Below are positions 53,327-62,966 of a stretch of 64,000 bases of DNA, piece by piece. The number at the start of each line of letters is the position of its first letter. Within the stretch, counting starts at the first letter, position 1. The DNA lies in the NCBI GenBank assembly GCA_963774765.1, contig CAVZGP010000011.1, positions 62,001 through 126,000 of the forward strand, written 5' to 3'. The position numbers and the translations under genes are program-made. The DNA is from Sva-07 sp963774765. GTDB taxonomy: Bacteria; Actinomycetota; Acidimicrobiia; Acidimicrobiales; Ilumatobacteraceae. The notes under the pieces were generated by a model, which saw only the letters and a list, made by a program, of their open reading frames with translations, was not told the origin of the DNA and did no database searches.

Positions 53327-54766
53327 ATGACCGCACCACCGCCGCTGAACGAGACGAATGTTCGACATCTCCTGCGTCGAACAGAGTTCGTCGACCGACC
53401 ACATCGTGTGGCGGAGCTGCTCGGGCTGGGCACGATCGAGGCTGCCGTCGAGAACATCCTCGCCGTCGCGGCCACGCCGCCGTCGGTCACCTTCAGCGCA
53501 TCTGCTGACCGCGAATGGGAGCGGGGCCAGGACATCACACACTTCTGGCTCGACCAGATGGCCCACGATTCGATCCGTCCGTTTCAGGAGCGGCTCGCGT
53601 TCTTCTGGCACGGGCACTTCTGCAGTGAGTTCGGCAAGGTCGGCTCGGCGACGCTGATGCGCGAGCAGATCGACCTCTGGCGCCTCGATGGCCTCGGCAA
53701 CGTCCGGTCCCTCGCCACGACGATGTCGACGCAGGTCGCGATGATCCGCTACCTCGACAACAACCAGAACAAGAGGAGTTCACCGAATCAGAACTTCGCT
53801 CGCGAGTTGATGGAGCTGTTCCTGCTCGGCGTCGGCAACTACACCGAAGCCGACGTCGAAGCCTCGACGGCTGCATGGACGGGCCACACCGATCAGTGGA
53901 GTGACAAGGTTTCCCCGTATCGCTGGCGCGCTGACTGGCACGACGCCTCATCGAAGGACTTTCTCGGGCAACGCATCAACCTCGACTCTTCGCCGAGTTC
54001 CTGGCCCGCCCACGGCCCTGAGACGATCTCGGTGATCCTCGGCAACGGCGTCGTGCCCCAGGGTGCCACCAACGTCATCAACCGGAGTCGACCCACGCGT
54101 GAGGTGGCAGCTGAATTCCTGTCCCACAAGCTCTGGAAGGCATTCGCCACGGACACCCCACCGCCATCCGGTGTGATGTCGGCGATGCGCGCGGCGTTCA
54201 TTTCGAACGACTTCGCGGTGCGACCTTGGGTCACGGCGATGCTGACCCACCCCGATTTCTACGCCGACGCGGTGAAGCAGGGGCTCGTGCGGACGCCGGT
54301 CGAGTACGTCGTGGCGCTGTTGGTGGCGACCGGCAAACGATCCCGCGAGGCCAACGTGACCTGGCTGATGGAGGCGATGGGTCAGCGATTGCTCTACCCG
54401 CCGAACGTCAGCGGCTGGCGGCCGAACAGCTACTGGGTGAACGCCAGTGCGATGGAGGGCCGAGCCCGAACTGCACAGAGTTTCGTTTGGGCATCGAGTC
54501 GTGAGTACTGGAGCGGCGACGACGGTCCAATCACACTCGCCGGTGGCACGATCATGCGCTCGGAGATCACCGCCCGCACACGGCCCGATTGGCTCCCCGC
54601 GCTTTCGAACGCCGACTTCGTCGATCGCCTCCTCGACCTCACGCGTCTGACACTCCCCCCGACCGCTGTCGCCGAGATCGTCCGATATGCCGACGGTGCG
54701 ACCGTCTGGGAACGCAACCACGCTCTGCTGCTCGTCCTGCTCACCCCCGAGATGCACCTGGCCTGA
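53327..54766 (+). CDS. DUF1800 family protein
   Basis: A 479-residue protein of the DUF1800 family: VRHLLRRTEFVDRPHRV at the N-terminus, FQERLAFFWHGHFCSE near residue 90, NQNFARELMELFLLGVGNYTEADV near residue 150, and LYPPNVSGWRPNSYWVNA near residue 370. DUF1800 genes usually sit next to a DUF1501 gene, as here, and have been linked to secreted or surface protein systems, but the function is unknown. The ATG at 53327 follows GGGGGAC. DUF1501 begins three bases after its stop. The pair is inserted between rpmE and prfA. Confidence 0.9.
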   Translation: MTAPPPLNETNVRHLLRRTEFVDRPHRVAELLGLGTIEAAVENILAVAATPPSVTFSASADREWERGQDITHFWLDQMAHDSIRPFQERLAFFWHGHFCSEFGKVGSATLMREQIDLWRLDGLGNVRSLATTMSTQVAMIRYLDNNQNKRSSPNQNFARELMELFLLGVGNYTEADVEASTAAWTGHTDQWSDKVSPYRWRADWHDASSKDFLGQRINLDSSPSSWPAHGPETISVILGNGVVPQGATNVINRSRPTREVAAEFLSHKLWKAFATDTPPPSGVMSAMRAAFISNDFAVRPWVTAMLTHPDFYADAVKQGLVRTPVEYVVALLVATGKRSREANVTWLMEAMGQRLLYPPNVSGWRPNSYWVNASAMEGRARTAQSFVWASSREYWSGDDGPITLAGGTIMRSEITARTRPDWLPALSNADFVDRLLDLTRLTLPPTAVAEIVRYADGATVWERNHALLLVLLTPEMHLA

Positions 54767-54768
54767 TC

Positions 54769-57270
54769 ATGCTCGACCCCGACATCTCCACCTCCGACGC
54801 CCTCCGCCACCTGCAGGTGGCCGACGCCGATGCCAACGCGCTCGATCGTCGTCGATTCCTTCAGCTCGTCGGACTCGGCATCGGCGCGGGAGCGCTCGTC
54901 GGGCCCACGAGCTCGCTGCTCGACCTGTCGCTGCCCGGCCTCGACCCGACGGCATGGGCCGCGGGTCCGGCAGGCCCCAACGATGGCGTTCTGATCGTCA
55001 TCGGTATGTTCGGCGGCAACGACGGCCTCAACACCGTCGTGCCGATCAACGACCAGCTGTACTACGGCCAACATCGCAGCCTGGCGATCCGACCCGAGAG
55101 CACGTTGCCGATCGACGCGGCGACGGGACTCAACCCGGAACTCACTGTGTTCAAACAGTTCTGGGATGCCGGACAACTCGCCATCGTCGAGGGGATCGGC
55201 TACCCGGACCCGGATCTCAGTCACTTCAACTCGATGGCGAAGTGGATGGCGGGCAGCCCGACTGGCATTCCCACTTCTGGCTGGCTCGGACGCTGGCTCG
55301 ACGGGTACCTCGGCGGCGCCCAGAATCTGTACGCCGCCGCCGAGATCGGGCAATCCGTGCCGCTTCATCTCGTCGGACTCACCCAGCGCGGTACTGCCGT
55401 GCCCGCGGGACGTCCAGCATTCGGAGCATCGACCAACGCCAACGATCGCAACGTGTATGCCGCTCTGCGGCGGCTGGGTGCGGGCGATGCGGCGACCTGG
55501 CGTGGCCGGGTGGGCGGCGCCATGATCGACCAGCTCGATCTTGCGACCACGCTCGCACCGCTGATTCCGTCGGACGATCAGCTGTCCGATGTGCCATTGG
55601 TGGCCGAGATGGAGGTGATGGCCCGGCTCGTCAATGCCAACCTCGGTCTGCGGGTGCTGAGCGCCGGCTGGGGCGACTTCGACAGTCATGCCGGCCAACC
55701 GAACCAGCAGCCGATCCGAATGCGTGAACTCAACGCAGCCATCCAGAGGTTCTTCCAGGTGTTGTCGCCGGCATGGTCGAATCGGGTGACGATCATGACG
55801 TTCTCCGAGTTCGGCCGGACGAGCTGGAGCAACGACGGCGCCGGCACCGATCACGGAACGAGTGCACCGCACTTCGTGCTCGGAGCCAACGTGCGCGGTG
55901 GTCGATACGGGCAACGTCCGTCGCTCGCCGGGCTGCAGCGGTGGGACCGAATGCCGTTCCACGTCGACTTCCGCGACTACTACGGCAGCCTGATCGACGG
56001 CTGGCTCGGCGGGGGCGCCTCCGACGTGCTCGGCGGTCGAGCCGTACAGGACCTCGGCCTGTTCGCCCGGTCGCCCGGCGTCGTTCCGCCGACGCCTCCT
56101 GCCGGAACCGGGACCGTCGGCGCCGTCACGCCGCCGTCGGGTGGTGGCGCTGTCGTGGCTGGACACTTCGTGGCGATCACCCCGTCTCGCGTCTGCGACA
56201 CGCGCGACGGGACCGGTGGAGCCTCGGGACCGATCGGCCACGGCCAGACGCTGCGTGTCCAGATGACGGACCGTGGTGGTGTGCCTGCGACCGGAGTGCT
56301 CGCGGTGGCCGTCAATGTGACGTCGGTCGACGCGACCCACTACGGCTACTTCAGCGTGTTCCCCTCGAATGAGCCGGTCACCGGATCGTCGAGCCTGAAT
56401 CCGTGTCCCGGTCGGCCGGTGCCGAACATGGCCATCGTCGGTGTCGGACCCGACGGATGCATCGGGGTCTACAACGCGTTCGGCACCGCGAACTGTGTCG
56501 TCGACGTGATGGGCTACGTCCGCAAGGAACCGGCGACTCGGCTCACGCCACTCGTGCCCGAACGCGTGCTCGACACGCGCGTCGGCAACGGCGCGCCGGT
56601 ACAGCGGCTCAGCGCCGGCAGTGTGCTGGATCTCGTGGTCGCCGGCCGTGGCGGGGTGCCGGCGAGCGGTGCCGACTCGGTCGTACTGAACGTCGCTGCA
56701 GTCGATCCGAGCGGCGGTGGCTACGTGTCGGTCTGGCCCAGCGGTCAATCCCGGCCGTTGATCTCGAACCTCAACTACGGGGCGGGACGCAACGTGCCGA
56801 ACCTGGTCGTCTGCAAGCTCGGGGCGGGTGGTGCCGTCAGCCTGTACGCCTCCGGCGGCGACCTCGACCTGATCGCCGACGTCGTCGGGTGCTTCAGCTC
56901 GTCCGGCGCCGGGCTCGTCGCGGTCACGCCGACACGGCTGCTCGACACGCGCATCGGTCAAGGGGCGCGTCAGGGTGTCGTCAGCGGCGGTACCGAGATC
57001 GACCTCGCGGTGGCCGGCGCGGGCGGTGTCGCCGCAAACGCCAGTGCAGTGATCCTGAACGTCACCGCCACGGACACCGCGTCGGACACCTACGTCACGG
57101 TGTATCCCGATGGAGTGGGTCGCCCGAACGCGTCGAGTCTCAACGTGATGTCCGGCGACACGGTCGCCAACCTCGTCATCGCGAAGGTCGGGACGACTGG
57201 CAAGGTGAGGCTGTACAACCACGCGGGTGCGGTCAATCTCGTCGCTGACGTGACGGGCTACTTCCTCTGA
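54769..57270 (+). CDS. DUF1501 protein with three C-terminal beta-rich repeats
   Basis: A 833-residue protein. Residues about 70-440 are the DUF1501 (sulfatase-like) domain, with VIGMFGGNDGLNTVVP, SPTGIPTSGWLGRWLDG and SEFGRTSWSNDGAGTDHGTSAPHFVLG. Near the N-terminus, RRRFLQLVGLGIGAGALVG (from residue 27) resembles a Tat signal set back from the start, consistent with export folded. Three repeats of about 120 residues follow (nucleotides about 56166-56520, 56541-56895 and 56925-57267), each with the pattern TP-R-DTR-G.....GG-P....VVLNV....GY..V-P.....S-LN. This repeat is common on secreted actinobacterial proteins. Its substrate is unknown. Confidence 0.88.
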   Translation: MLDPDISTSDALRHLQVADADANALDRRRFLQLVGLGIGAGALVGPTSSLLDLSLPGLDPTAWAAGPAGPNDGVLIVIGMFGGNDGLNTVVPINDQLYYGQHRSLAIRPESTLPIDAATGLNPELTVFKQFWDAGQLAIVEGIGYPDPDLSHFNSMAKWMAGSPTGIPTSGWLGRWLDGYLGGAQNLYAAAEIGQSVPLHLVGLTQRGTAVPAGRPAFGASTNANDRNVYAALRRLGAGDAATWRGRVGGAMIDQLDLATTLAPLIPSDDQLSDVPLVAEMEVMARLVNANLGLRVLSAGWGDFDSHAGQPNQQPIRMRELNAAIQRFFQVLSPAWSNRVTIMTFSEFGRTSWSNDGAGTDHGTSAPHFVLGANVRGGRYGQRPSLAGLQRWDRMPFHVDFRDYYGSLIDGWLGGGASDVLGGRAVQDLGLFARSPGVVPPTPPAGTGTVGAVTPPSGGGAVVAGHFVAITPSRVCDTRDGTGGASGPIGHGQTLRVQMTDRGGVPATGVLAVAVNVTSVDATHYGYFSVFPSNEPVTGSSSLNPCPGRPVPNMAIVGVGPDGCIGVYNAFGTANCVVDVMGYVRKEPATRLTPLVPERVLDTRVGNGAPVQRLSAGSVLDLVVAGRGGVPASGADSVVLNVAAVDPSGGGYVSVWPSGQSRPLISNLNYGAGRNVPNLVVCKLGAGGAVSLYASGGDLDLIADVVGCFSSSGAGLVAVTPTRLLDTRIGQGARQGVVSGGTEIDLAVAGAGGVAANASAVILNVTATDTASDTYVTVYPDGVGRPNASSLNVMSGDTVANLVIAKVGTTGKVRLYNHAGAVNLVADVTGYFL

Positions 57271-57302
57271 CCTCTCGGCTCGCGCCGATAGGTTCGCAAC
57301 CG

Positions 57303-58367
57303 ATGAGTGACGGCCCTGACGGAGCGCGGCATCCCGGACTCGGCGACGAGCGGCGCAGCCGACTGCTCGGGATCAAGTTGCGGGCGCTGGTCGCCGACCA
57401 TCTCGGCCATCCGGTCGGCTCCGAGCCTGAGAGCTTTCCGAGTGGCGCCGCCTTGTACGACGGAGACGTGGCGTGGGTGCTCGTCGACGGCTCGGCGGCG
57501 AGGTCGCTCGGTCCCGCCTTGGCGTGGGCCATTCGACGAGGTGCCACGTCTCTGCAACTCGTGGTCGAACACGACACGGGACTGCTCGCTCGGCGGGCCG
57601 AGCGCCTCGGGTTCCCGGTCACCGTCTGGTATCCGCAAGATCGGGCGCTGCTCCCGGTGATCGCCGAACCGCTCGCTCCGTCGCCAACGCCGCACCGGGA
57701 GCATCTCGAACTCGTGGCCGTCATCGAGGCCGCCGGCGCCACGGCGAACGTCGAACACGGGGTGGTGGTCGGAGAGGTCCGTGGCCTCGAGGTGTGCCGT
57801 GTCGTCGACACGCCGACGGTCGGCCACTTCGCCGAGTTGGGCGACATCGACATCGCGCCGTCACCGGTCCCGACTGCACCAGTCGGCGTTCTGCTCGAAG
57901 TCGGTGTCGGCGCCAACGACCGCGAGGCGTTCCGTTTGTTGCACGGCGACATCCCCACGGTCGAGGCGCTGGCTGGCGTCGTCGAGTCGGTGCTGGCCCA
58001 CCGCTCACCCGACGCGCCGCAACACCCGCTGAACCGTCTGGGCCAGGAGCGCTACCTCCGTTGGCAGCTCGAACAGGAGCCGTCGCTGATCGACATGGCC
58101 GCCGTGAGGCCGACCGAACCGCCGCGGCCGCGCCCGAACCTGAAGGACCCGATTCCCTGCGTGGGCCGTGCGGTCGATCCGGACGGGCACGTGTCGATCG
58201 TGGTGTGCTCCGTCGGCGTCGACGTCGACCTCGTCGGTTTCGTCGCCGACGTCCAGGAGATGTCGGACCTCCCGATCATCGTGGCGTTGCGCGCCCGCGA
58301 CGCCGTGTCGATCACCCGCGAGCTCCTCGCCCTGCTCGCAACTCCCGTCGACATCCGCATCGTCTGA
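57303..58367 (+). CDS. Conserved-looking hypothetical protein
   Basis: A 354-residue soluble protein that I do not recognise. The N-terminal half (LLGIKLRALVADHLGHPVG, GAALYDGDVAWVLVDGSAARSLGPALAWAIRRGATSLQLVVE) looks like an alternating alpha/beta nuclease-like or restriction-type fold; the C-terminal part ends in VSIVVCSVGVDVDLVGFVADVQEMSDLPIIVALRA. Glycine-rich and hydrophobic strand patterns suggest a genuine folded protein. The ATG at 57303 is 32 bases after the DUF1501 stop. Its stop lies within the palindrome at 58366-58400. It precedes prfA. Confidence 0.7.
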   Translation: MSDGPDGARHPGLGDERRSRLLGIKLRALVADHLGHPVGSEPESFPSGAALYDGDVAWVLVDGSAARSLGPALAWAIRRGATSLQLVVEHDTGLLARRAERLGFPVTVWYPQDRALLPVIAEPLAPSPTPHREHLELVAVIEAAGATANVEHGVVVGEVRGLEVCRVVDTPTVGHFAELGDIDIAPSPVPTAPVGVLLEVGVGANDREAFRLLHGDIPTVEALAGVVESVLAHRSPDAPQHPLNRLGQERYLRWQLEQEPSLIDMAAVRPTEPPRPRPNLKDPIPCVGRAVDPDGHVSIVVCSVGVDVDLVGFVADVQEMSDLPIIVALRARDAVSITRELLALLATPVDIRIV

Positions 58368-58400
58368 ATTTCACCAGGGGTCAGACCCCTGGTGAAATTC
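58366..58400. repeat. Variant CACCAGGGGTC palindrome
   Basis: GAATTTCACCAGGGG and CCCCTGGTGAAATTC form perfect 15-base arms around TCAGA. Compared with the copies at 2091 and 18112, the arm bases GCA/TGC are replaced by TTC/GAA together, keeping the stem intact. It begins within the stop codon of the preceding gene. Confidence 0.8.
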
Positions 58401-58458
58401 TGCACGCAGTCGGAGCACCGGGCGCCGTCGTTCGCTCGGCCAGTAACCTCGACTCGCC

Positions 58459-59523
58459 ATGCTCGACCGCCTCCGCCACGTCGTCGACGAATACGAGACG
58501 CTCGAACAGCAACTCTCCGACCCTGAGGTGCTCGCCGACTCCGACGAACTCCGACGCCTGTCGAAGCGGTACAGCGAACTCGGTCCGGTCGTCGAGGCCT
58601 ACCGCCGTCAGCAGTCGCGGCGGGCCGACGCCGATGCCGCCCGCGAGATGCTCGTCGGTGCAACGGGCACCGAACGCGACATGCTCGTCGCCGAGATCGA
58701 GGAGGCGACGAGCGAGAGCGAGGCGATCGAGGACGAACTGCGCGAGCTGATGCTGCCCGCCGACCCGCACGATGGCAAGCACGTGATCATGGAGATCCGA
58801 GGTGCCGAAGGTGGCGAGGAGGCGAACCTGTTCGCCCGCGATCTGTACGAGATGTACCTCGCGTATGCCGCAGCGCAGCGGTGGAAGGTCGAGACGCTCT
58901 CGTCGTCGCCGAGCGACATGGGTGGCTTCAACGATGTGACCTTCGAGGTGCGCGGCGCGACCGCGTGGCGCAATCTCAAGTTCGAGGGCGGGCCACACCG
59001 CGTGCAGCGGGTTCCGGCAACCGAGAGCCAGGGCCGGATCCACACGTCGTCCGCGACGGTGACGGTACTCCCCGAGGTCGACGAGATCGATGTGCAGATC
59101 GACGAGCGGGACCTCGACGTCGACGTGTTCCGGGCGAGCGGGCCGGGAGGCCAGAGCGTCAACACCACCGACTCCGCCGTGCGCATCACCCATCGCCCGA
59201 CGGGGGTCGTGGTGTCGATGCAGGACGAGCGGTCGCAGCTCCAGAACAAGGCGCGGGCGATGCTCGTGCTGCGCGCCCGGTTGTTCGAGTTGGCCGAGCG
59301 CGAACGCAACGACGAACTGTCGGCCGAACGGCGCTCGCAGGTCGGTGGCGGAGGTCGCAGCGAGAAGGTGCGCACGTACAACTTCAAGGAGAACCGGGTC
59401 ACCGACCACCGCATCGGTTTCACCGTGTACCGGCTGTCGGCGATCCTCGGGGGTGACCTCCAAGTGGTGGTCGACGCGCTGCAGGCCGACGAACGCGCCC
59501 GCCTCCTGGCCGAGGGCGAATGA
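58459..59523 (+). CDS. prfA: Peptide chain release factor 1
   Basis: A 354-residue class I release factor, recognising UAA and UAG. The RF1 anticodon-like tripeptide is in RVPATESQGRIHTS near residue 180, and the catalytic GGQ is in ASGPGGQSVNTTDSAVRITH near residue 230. The coiled-coil N-terminal domain (residues about 10-100) is present. The start is the ATG at 58459. prmC overlaps the stop by four bases, so the methyltransferase that modifies its GGQ glutamine is co-translated. Confidence 0.96.
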   Translation: MLDRLRHVVDEYETLEQQLSDPEVLADSDELRRLSKRYSELGPVVEAYRRQQSRRADADAAREMLVGATGTERDMLVAEIEEATSESEAIEDELRELMLPADPHDGKHVIMEIRGAEGGEEANLFARDLYEMYLAYAAAQRWKVETLSSSPSDMGGFNDVTFEVRGATAWRNLKFEGGPHRVQRVPATESQGRIHTSSATVTVLPEVDEIDVQIDERDLDVDVFRASGPGGQSVNTTDSAVRITHRPTGVVVSMQDERSQLQNKARAMLVLRARLFELAERERNDELSAERRSQVGGGGRSEKVRTYNFKENRVTDHRIGFTVYRLSAILGGDLQVVVDALQADERARLLAEGE

Positions 59524-60392
59524 ACGCCGAATACTCCGACGCCACCGTGACCTGGAGGGCGCTGTGGTCAGAGACAGCGGAGGCTCTGGGCGATCGAGTT
59601 CGGGCGCGGTGGTTGTGCGAGGTGGCGTCGGCCAGCCTCGATGGCGACGAGTTCCTCAGCCGACTCGACGAGGCGGCGACTGTCCGGATGGTGGCGCATC
59701 TCGATTCGATGGTGGCGCGATACCGGAACGGTGAGCCGTTGCAGTACGTGCTGGGGGAGTGGAGCTTCCGACACATCACGCTCAGCGTCGACCGTCGCGT
59801 GTTGATCCCGCGGCCCGAGACCGAACTCGTCGCCGAGGTCGCGATCGAGTTGGCGGGCCGATTCGGGCCGACGCGCACCGTGGCTGACCTCGGTACCGGG
59901 TCGGGGGCGATTGGGCTGTCGATGGCGTATGAACTCCCGCGAGTCGGCACCGAAGTGTGGATCACCGATGCGAGCGCCGACGCCATCGATGTCGCTCGGG
60001 CGAACCTCGCCGGTATCGGGCCGGCGGCTGTGAACGTTCGGGTCGCCCACGGCTCGTGGTTCGACGCGTTGCCCGATGCGAGAGAGTTCGACGTGATCGT
60101 GTCGAATCCTCCATACGTCGCGGTCGGATCACCGGATCTCGAACCCGACGTCGGTGAGTGGGAACCAGCCGGCGCCCTTTTCGCCGGCGGCGACGGCCTC
60201 GACGACATCCGGCTGCTCGCTGCTGGTGCTCTCGATCACCTGCGTGCGGGTGGGGCGTTGGTGCTCGAGATCGGCGCCGATCAGGGCCGAGCGGTCGGCA
60301 ATCTCCTCGAGGCCGCTGGCCTCGTCGCCATCGAGATCCGCAAGGACCTCAGCAACCGCGACCGCATCGCCGTCGCCCGTCGCCCGACATGA
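59520..60392 (+). CDS. prmC: Peptide chain release factor N5-glutamine methyltransferase
   Basis: A 290-residue SAM-dependent methyltransferase that methylates the GGQ glutamine of release factors. The NPPY substrate motif is in VIVSNPPYVAVG near residue 195, SAM motif I is VADLGTGSGAIGLSMAYE near residue 125, and YVLGEWSFRHITLSVDRRVLIPRPETE near residue 85 is the PrmC signature. The ATG at 59520 overlaps the prfA stop. It converges on the TerB-like gene, three bases separating the stops. Confidence 0.95.
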   Translation: MNAEYSDATVTWRALWSETAEALGDRVRARWLCEVASASLDGDEFLSRLDEAATVRMVAHLDSMVARYRNGEPLQYVLGEWSFRHITLSVDRRVLIPRPETELVAEVAIELAGRFGPTRTVADLGTGSGAIGLSMAYELPRVGTEVWITDASADAIDVARANLAGIGPAAVNVRVAHGSWFDALPDAREFDVIVSNPPYVAVGSPDLEPDVGEWEPAGALFAGGDGLDDIRLLAAGALDHLRAGGALVLEIGADQGRAVGNLLEAAGLVAIEIRKDLSNRDRIAVARRPT

Positions 60393-60395
60393 ACT

Positions 60396-60791
60396 TCAGC
60401 TGAAGCGGACGGCGACCTCGGCGAGGATCGTTCCTTCGTCCGGGGTCACCCCCTGGTCGACATCGGCGACGTCGCGTGCGGCGGAGAACAACGCGGAGCG
60501 CAACACGCGGCTGCTGATGCGTCCGTCGATCGAGTCGAGGAACGACCCGACCTCGTCACGTTCGATCGCGTGGCGGGCCTCCTCGATCGCCGGACGGAGG
60601 TACTGCTCGAACGTCGCACCCTCCTCCCGCCAGTCGGTGCTGATCTCGCGCAGCAACTCGATCTCCTCGTCACTGATGTTGTCGTCCGACAGCATCACGA
60701 GCGCCAGCAACTCGAGTGCTGCTTGGTGTTCGAGATCGGCAGTGGCGTGCACGGCAACGCCGCGGTAGAGGTCTTCGAGACGTCGGCTCAC
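60396..60791 (-). CDS. TerB-like helical protein
   Basis: A 131-residue helical protein with a TerB-like pattern: LELLALVMLSDDNISDEEIELLREIS near residue 28 and an acidic-plus-hydrophobic repeat to the C-terminus (RSALFSAARDVADVDQGVTPDEGTILAEV). TerB domains occur in tellurite-resistance proteins and in other signalling proteins; no ter operon is here, so function is open. Its start overlaps the stop of the S9 peptidase gene by four bases, so it is co-transcribed with it. Confidence 0.72.
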   Translation of the reverse strand: MSRRLEDLYRGVAVHATADLEHQAALELLALVMLSDDNISDEEIELLREISTDWREEGATFEQYLRPAIEEARHAIERDEVGSFLDSIDGRISSRVLRSALFSAARDVADVDQGVTPDEGTILAEVAVRFS

Positions 60792-62932
60792 GAGGGGTCC
60801 TTCGAGGTTGAGGGGGTCGGTGGGAGGGATCGGTGGAGGAAGTCGAGTTGGTGCAACAGCAGGTTCTCCGCGACCTCCTCCTGGGGGGTCATGTGGGTGA
60901 CGCCGGCAAGCGGCAGCACCTCGTGGGGGCGCCCGTCGGCGAGCAGGGCGGCGGACAGCTGCAGCGTGTGCGCCGCCACGACGTTGTCGTCGGCGAGGCC
61001 GTGGATCAACAGAAGCGGGCGGGTCAACTCGCCGGCGAGTGGCAGCAGCGAACTGGCGTCGTACTGGTCGGCTCGGTCGGCGGGGTCACCCAGGTACCGC
61101 TCGGTGTAGTGGGTGTCGTACAGCCGCCATTCGGTGACCGGTGCACCGGCGATCGCCGCGTGGAACACGTCAGGACGTTGGAGAACGGCGAGTGCTGCGA
61201 GGTACCCGCCGAAGCTCCATCCCCGGATCGCCACGCGTCCGAGGTCGAGTCCTGGCACCTGCTCGGCGACCGCATGGAGCGCGTCGACCTGGTCGTCGAG
61301 TGTCGGTCCGGCGAGGTCGCCGTGCACCGCGCGCTCCCACTCGCTGCCCCGGCCCGGCGTGCCCCGACCGTCGGCCACGATGACCGCGAACCCCTGGTCG
61401 GCAAACCACTGCGAAGTCAAGTACGCGTTGTGCGCCTGGATGACCCGCAGTGCGTGGGGCCCGCCGTACGGATCGAGCAACACGGGCAGCGCCGGCCCGT
61501 CTGGATCGAACTCGCGAGGGAGCAGCACAGCCACCGCGAGGTTGCGATCGCCCACGGTCTGAAGCTGCACGTTCGGTTCCAGCAACGGCGTCTCGGCGAA
61601 CGAGGCGATCTCGTGCGTTCCGGACGCTGCGTGCACGCTCGTCGTCGTCCCCGGTCGGTCGAGCGTGGCGGAACGGATGGTCGTGGTCGCGCCGCCGACA
61701 GCGGCACCGTGGACGCCAGGCGTCGTGGTGAGCGGTCGCACGTCGTCGTCGGTCCACTGCCAGACGTGCAGCTGCGTCGCGTCGTCGACCGGGTTGGCGC
61801 AGAACGTGATGATCGGTGCCGATTCGTCGCCGCGCGTCGACACGACCGAGCGCACCTGGAGTTCCGGCGGAGTGACCGGTTCGCCGCCGACGAGCAGGCG
61901 TCGGGCGCCGTCGCGATCTGCGGTCATCACCAACCGTCCGTCGGCGAGCCGAGCAGGCGTGCCCGCCACGAGCTCGACCCATGAATCGTCGTAGTCGTGC
62001 GACAACACGGTGGTCTCACCACGGGTCGGTGCCTCGGTCGTGTCGACCTGCAACACCATCGTGCCCTGTTGGTCGCGCGCCTGAACGAGCAGCGTCAGGC
62101 CCGCCTCGGTCCACTCGACTGCGGCGAGATACGGAAAGAAGTCGCGGTCCCAGTCGACCGGCGTTCTCGAACCGTCGAGGCCGAGCAGATGGAGCGTGAC
62201 GTCAGGGTTGGCGGTTCCGGCGGCGGGATAACGCACGGTGCGGGCGGGTTGGTCGGGATGCGCCGGATCGGCGATCACCCACTGGTCGACGGGGCTGTCG
62301 TCGACGCGGCAGGTTGCCAGCACCGATCCGTCGGGACTCCACCAGTACCCGCGAAAGCGGCCCATCTCCTCGGCGGCGATGAAGTCCGCACTGCCCCATG
62401 AGACCGTGTCGGGCTCGGATCCGTCGCCACCGGCGAGTGCATGTGACGATCCGTCGAGTTCACCGATGCGCAGACTTGCACCGCTCACGTATGCCACCCG
62501 TCGAGCTGTCGGGTCCGGCCGTGGGTCGAACACCGGGCCGTCGACGGGGAGTTCCCGTGCCTGGCCGGAGAGCAGGCCGCCGGCGAACAATCGTCCGGCC
62601 AGGGCAAAAGCGACCACGGTCGTCTCGCGGTCGGTGGCGTACGCCGTGATCCCACCGGCGCCTTCCCTGGAGCGCTCGCGTCTCGCCCGTTCCGCGGCTG
62701 GCACGTCCGCAGTCGCGTCGTCGGGCTCGGCGAGCAGCGACCGCGGATCGGCCACGAGACGCTCGCTGCCCGACTCGACGTCGAGCACCCACAGGGCATT
62801 CACCGGATCACTGCCACCAGCGGAGCGCAGGAACACCACCCGCTTGCCGTCGGGCGAAACCGTGACGTTGCGCGGTTCGCCCAGCGTGAATCGTTGCGTC
62901 CGCGCGTGTTGCCGGGGGAAGGTGTCGGTCAC
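60788..62932 (-). CDS. S9-family prolyl oligopeptidase / dipeptidyl-peptidase IV-like
   Basis: A 714-residue protein: an N-terminal beta-propeller (residues about 1-450; first blade RFTLGEPRNVTVSPDGKRVVFLRS) and an alpha/beta-hydrolase domain. The nucleophile is in IRGWSFGGYLAAL near residue 570, with the aspartate in HGLADDNVVAAHT near residue 655 and a late histidine in GVTHM. The propeller includes SADFIAAEEMGRFRGYWWSPDGSVLA, with the paired glutamates (AAEEMGR) that in DPP-IV bind the substrate N-terminus, so a DPP-IV-like exopeptidase is favoured. No signal peptide is apparent. TerB-like overlaps its end. Confidence 0.9.
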   Translation of the reverse strand: MTDTFPRQHARTQRFTLGEPRNVTVSPDGKRVVFLRSAGGSDPVNALWVLDVESGSERLVADPRSLLAEPDDATADVPAAERARRERSREGAGGITAYATDRETTVVAFALAGRLFAGGLLSGQARELPVDGPVFDPRPDPTARRVAYVSGASLRIGELDGSSHALAGGDGSEPDTVSWGSADFIAAEEMGRFRGYWWSPDGSVLATCRVDDSPVDQWVIADPAHPDQPARTVRYPAAGTANPDVTLHLLGLDGSRTPVDWDRDFFPYLAAVEWTEAGLTLLVQARDQQGTMVLQVDTTEAPTRGETTVLSHDYDDSWVELVAGTPARLADGRLVMTADRDGARRLLVGGEPVTPPELQVRSVVSTRGDESAPIITFCANPVDDATQLHVWQWTDDDVRPLTTTPGVHGAAVGGATTTIRSATLDRPGTTTSVHAASGTHEIASFAETPLLEPNVQLQTVGDRNLAVAVLLPREFDPDGPALPVLLDPYGGPHALRVIQAHNAYLTSQWFADQGFAVIVADGRGTPGRGSEWERAVHGDLAGPTLDDQVDALHAVAEQVPGLDLGRVAIRGWSFGGYLAALAVLQRPDVFHAAIAGAPVTEWRLYDTHYTERYLGDPADRADQYDASSLLPLAGELTRPLLLIHGLADDNVVAAHTLQLSAALLADGRPHEVLPLAGVTHMTPQEEVAENLLLHQLDFLHRSLPPTPSTSKDPS

Positions 62933-62966
62933 GGCTCCACTGTAGGAAACCCGCGCGGCTCGGGTG

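Noticed and set aside
54430..57222. Minus-strand open frame of 930 codons
   Set aside because: It is antisense to the DUF1501 gene, which has a clear family pattern.
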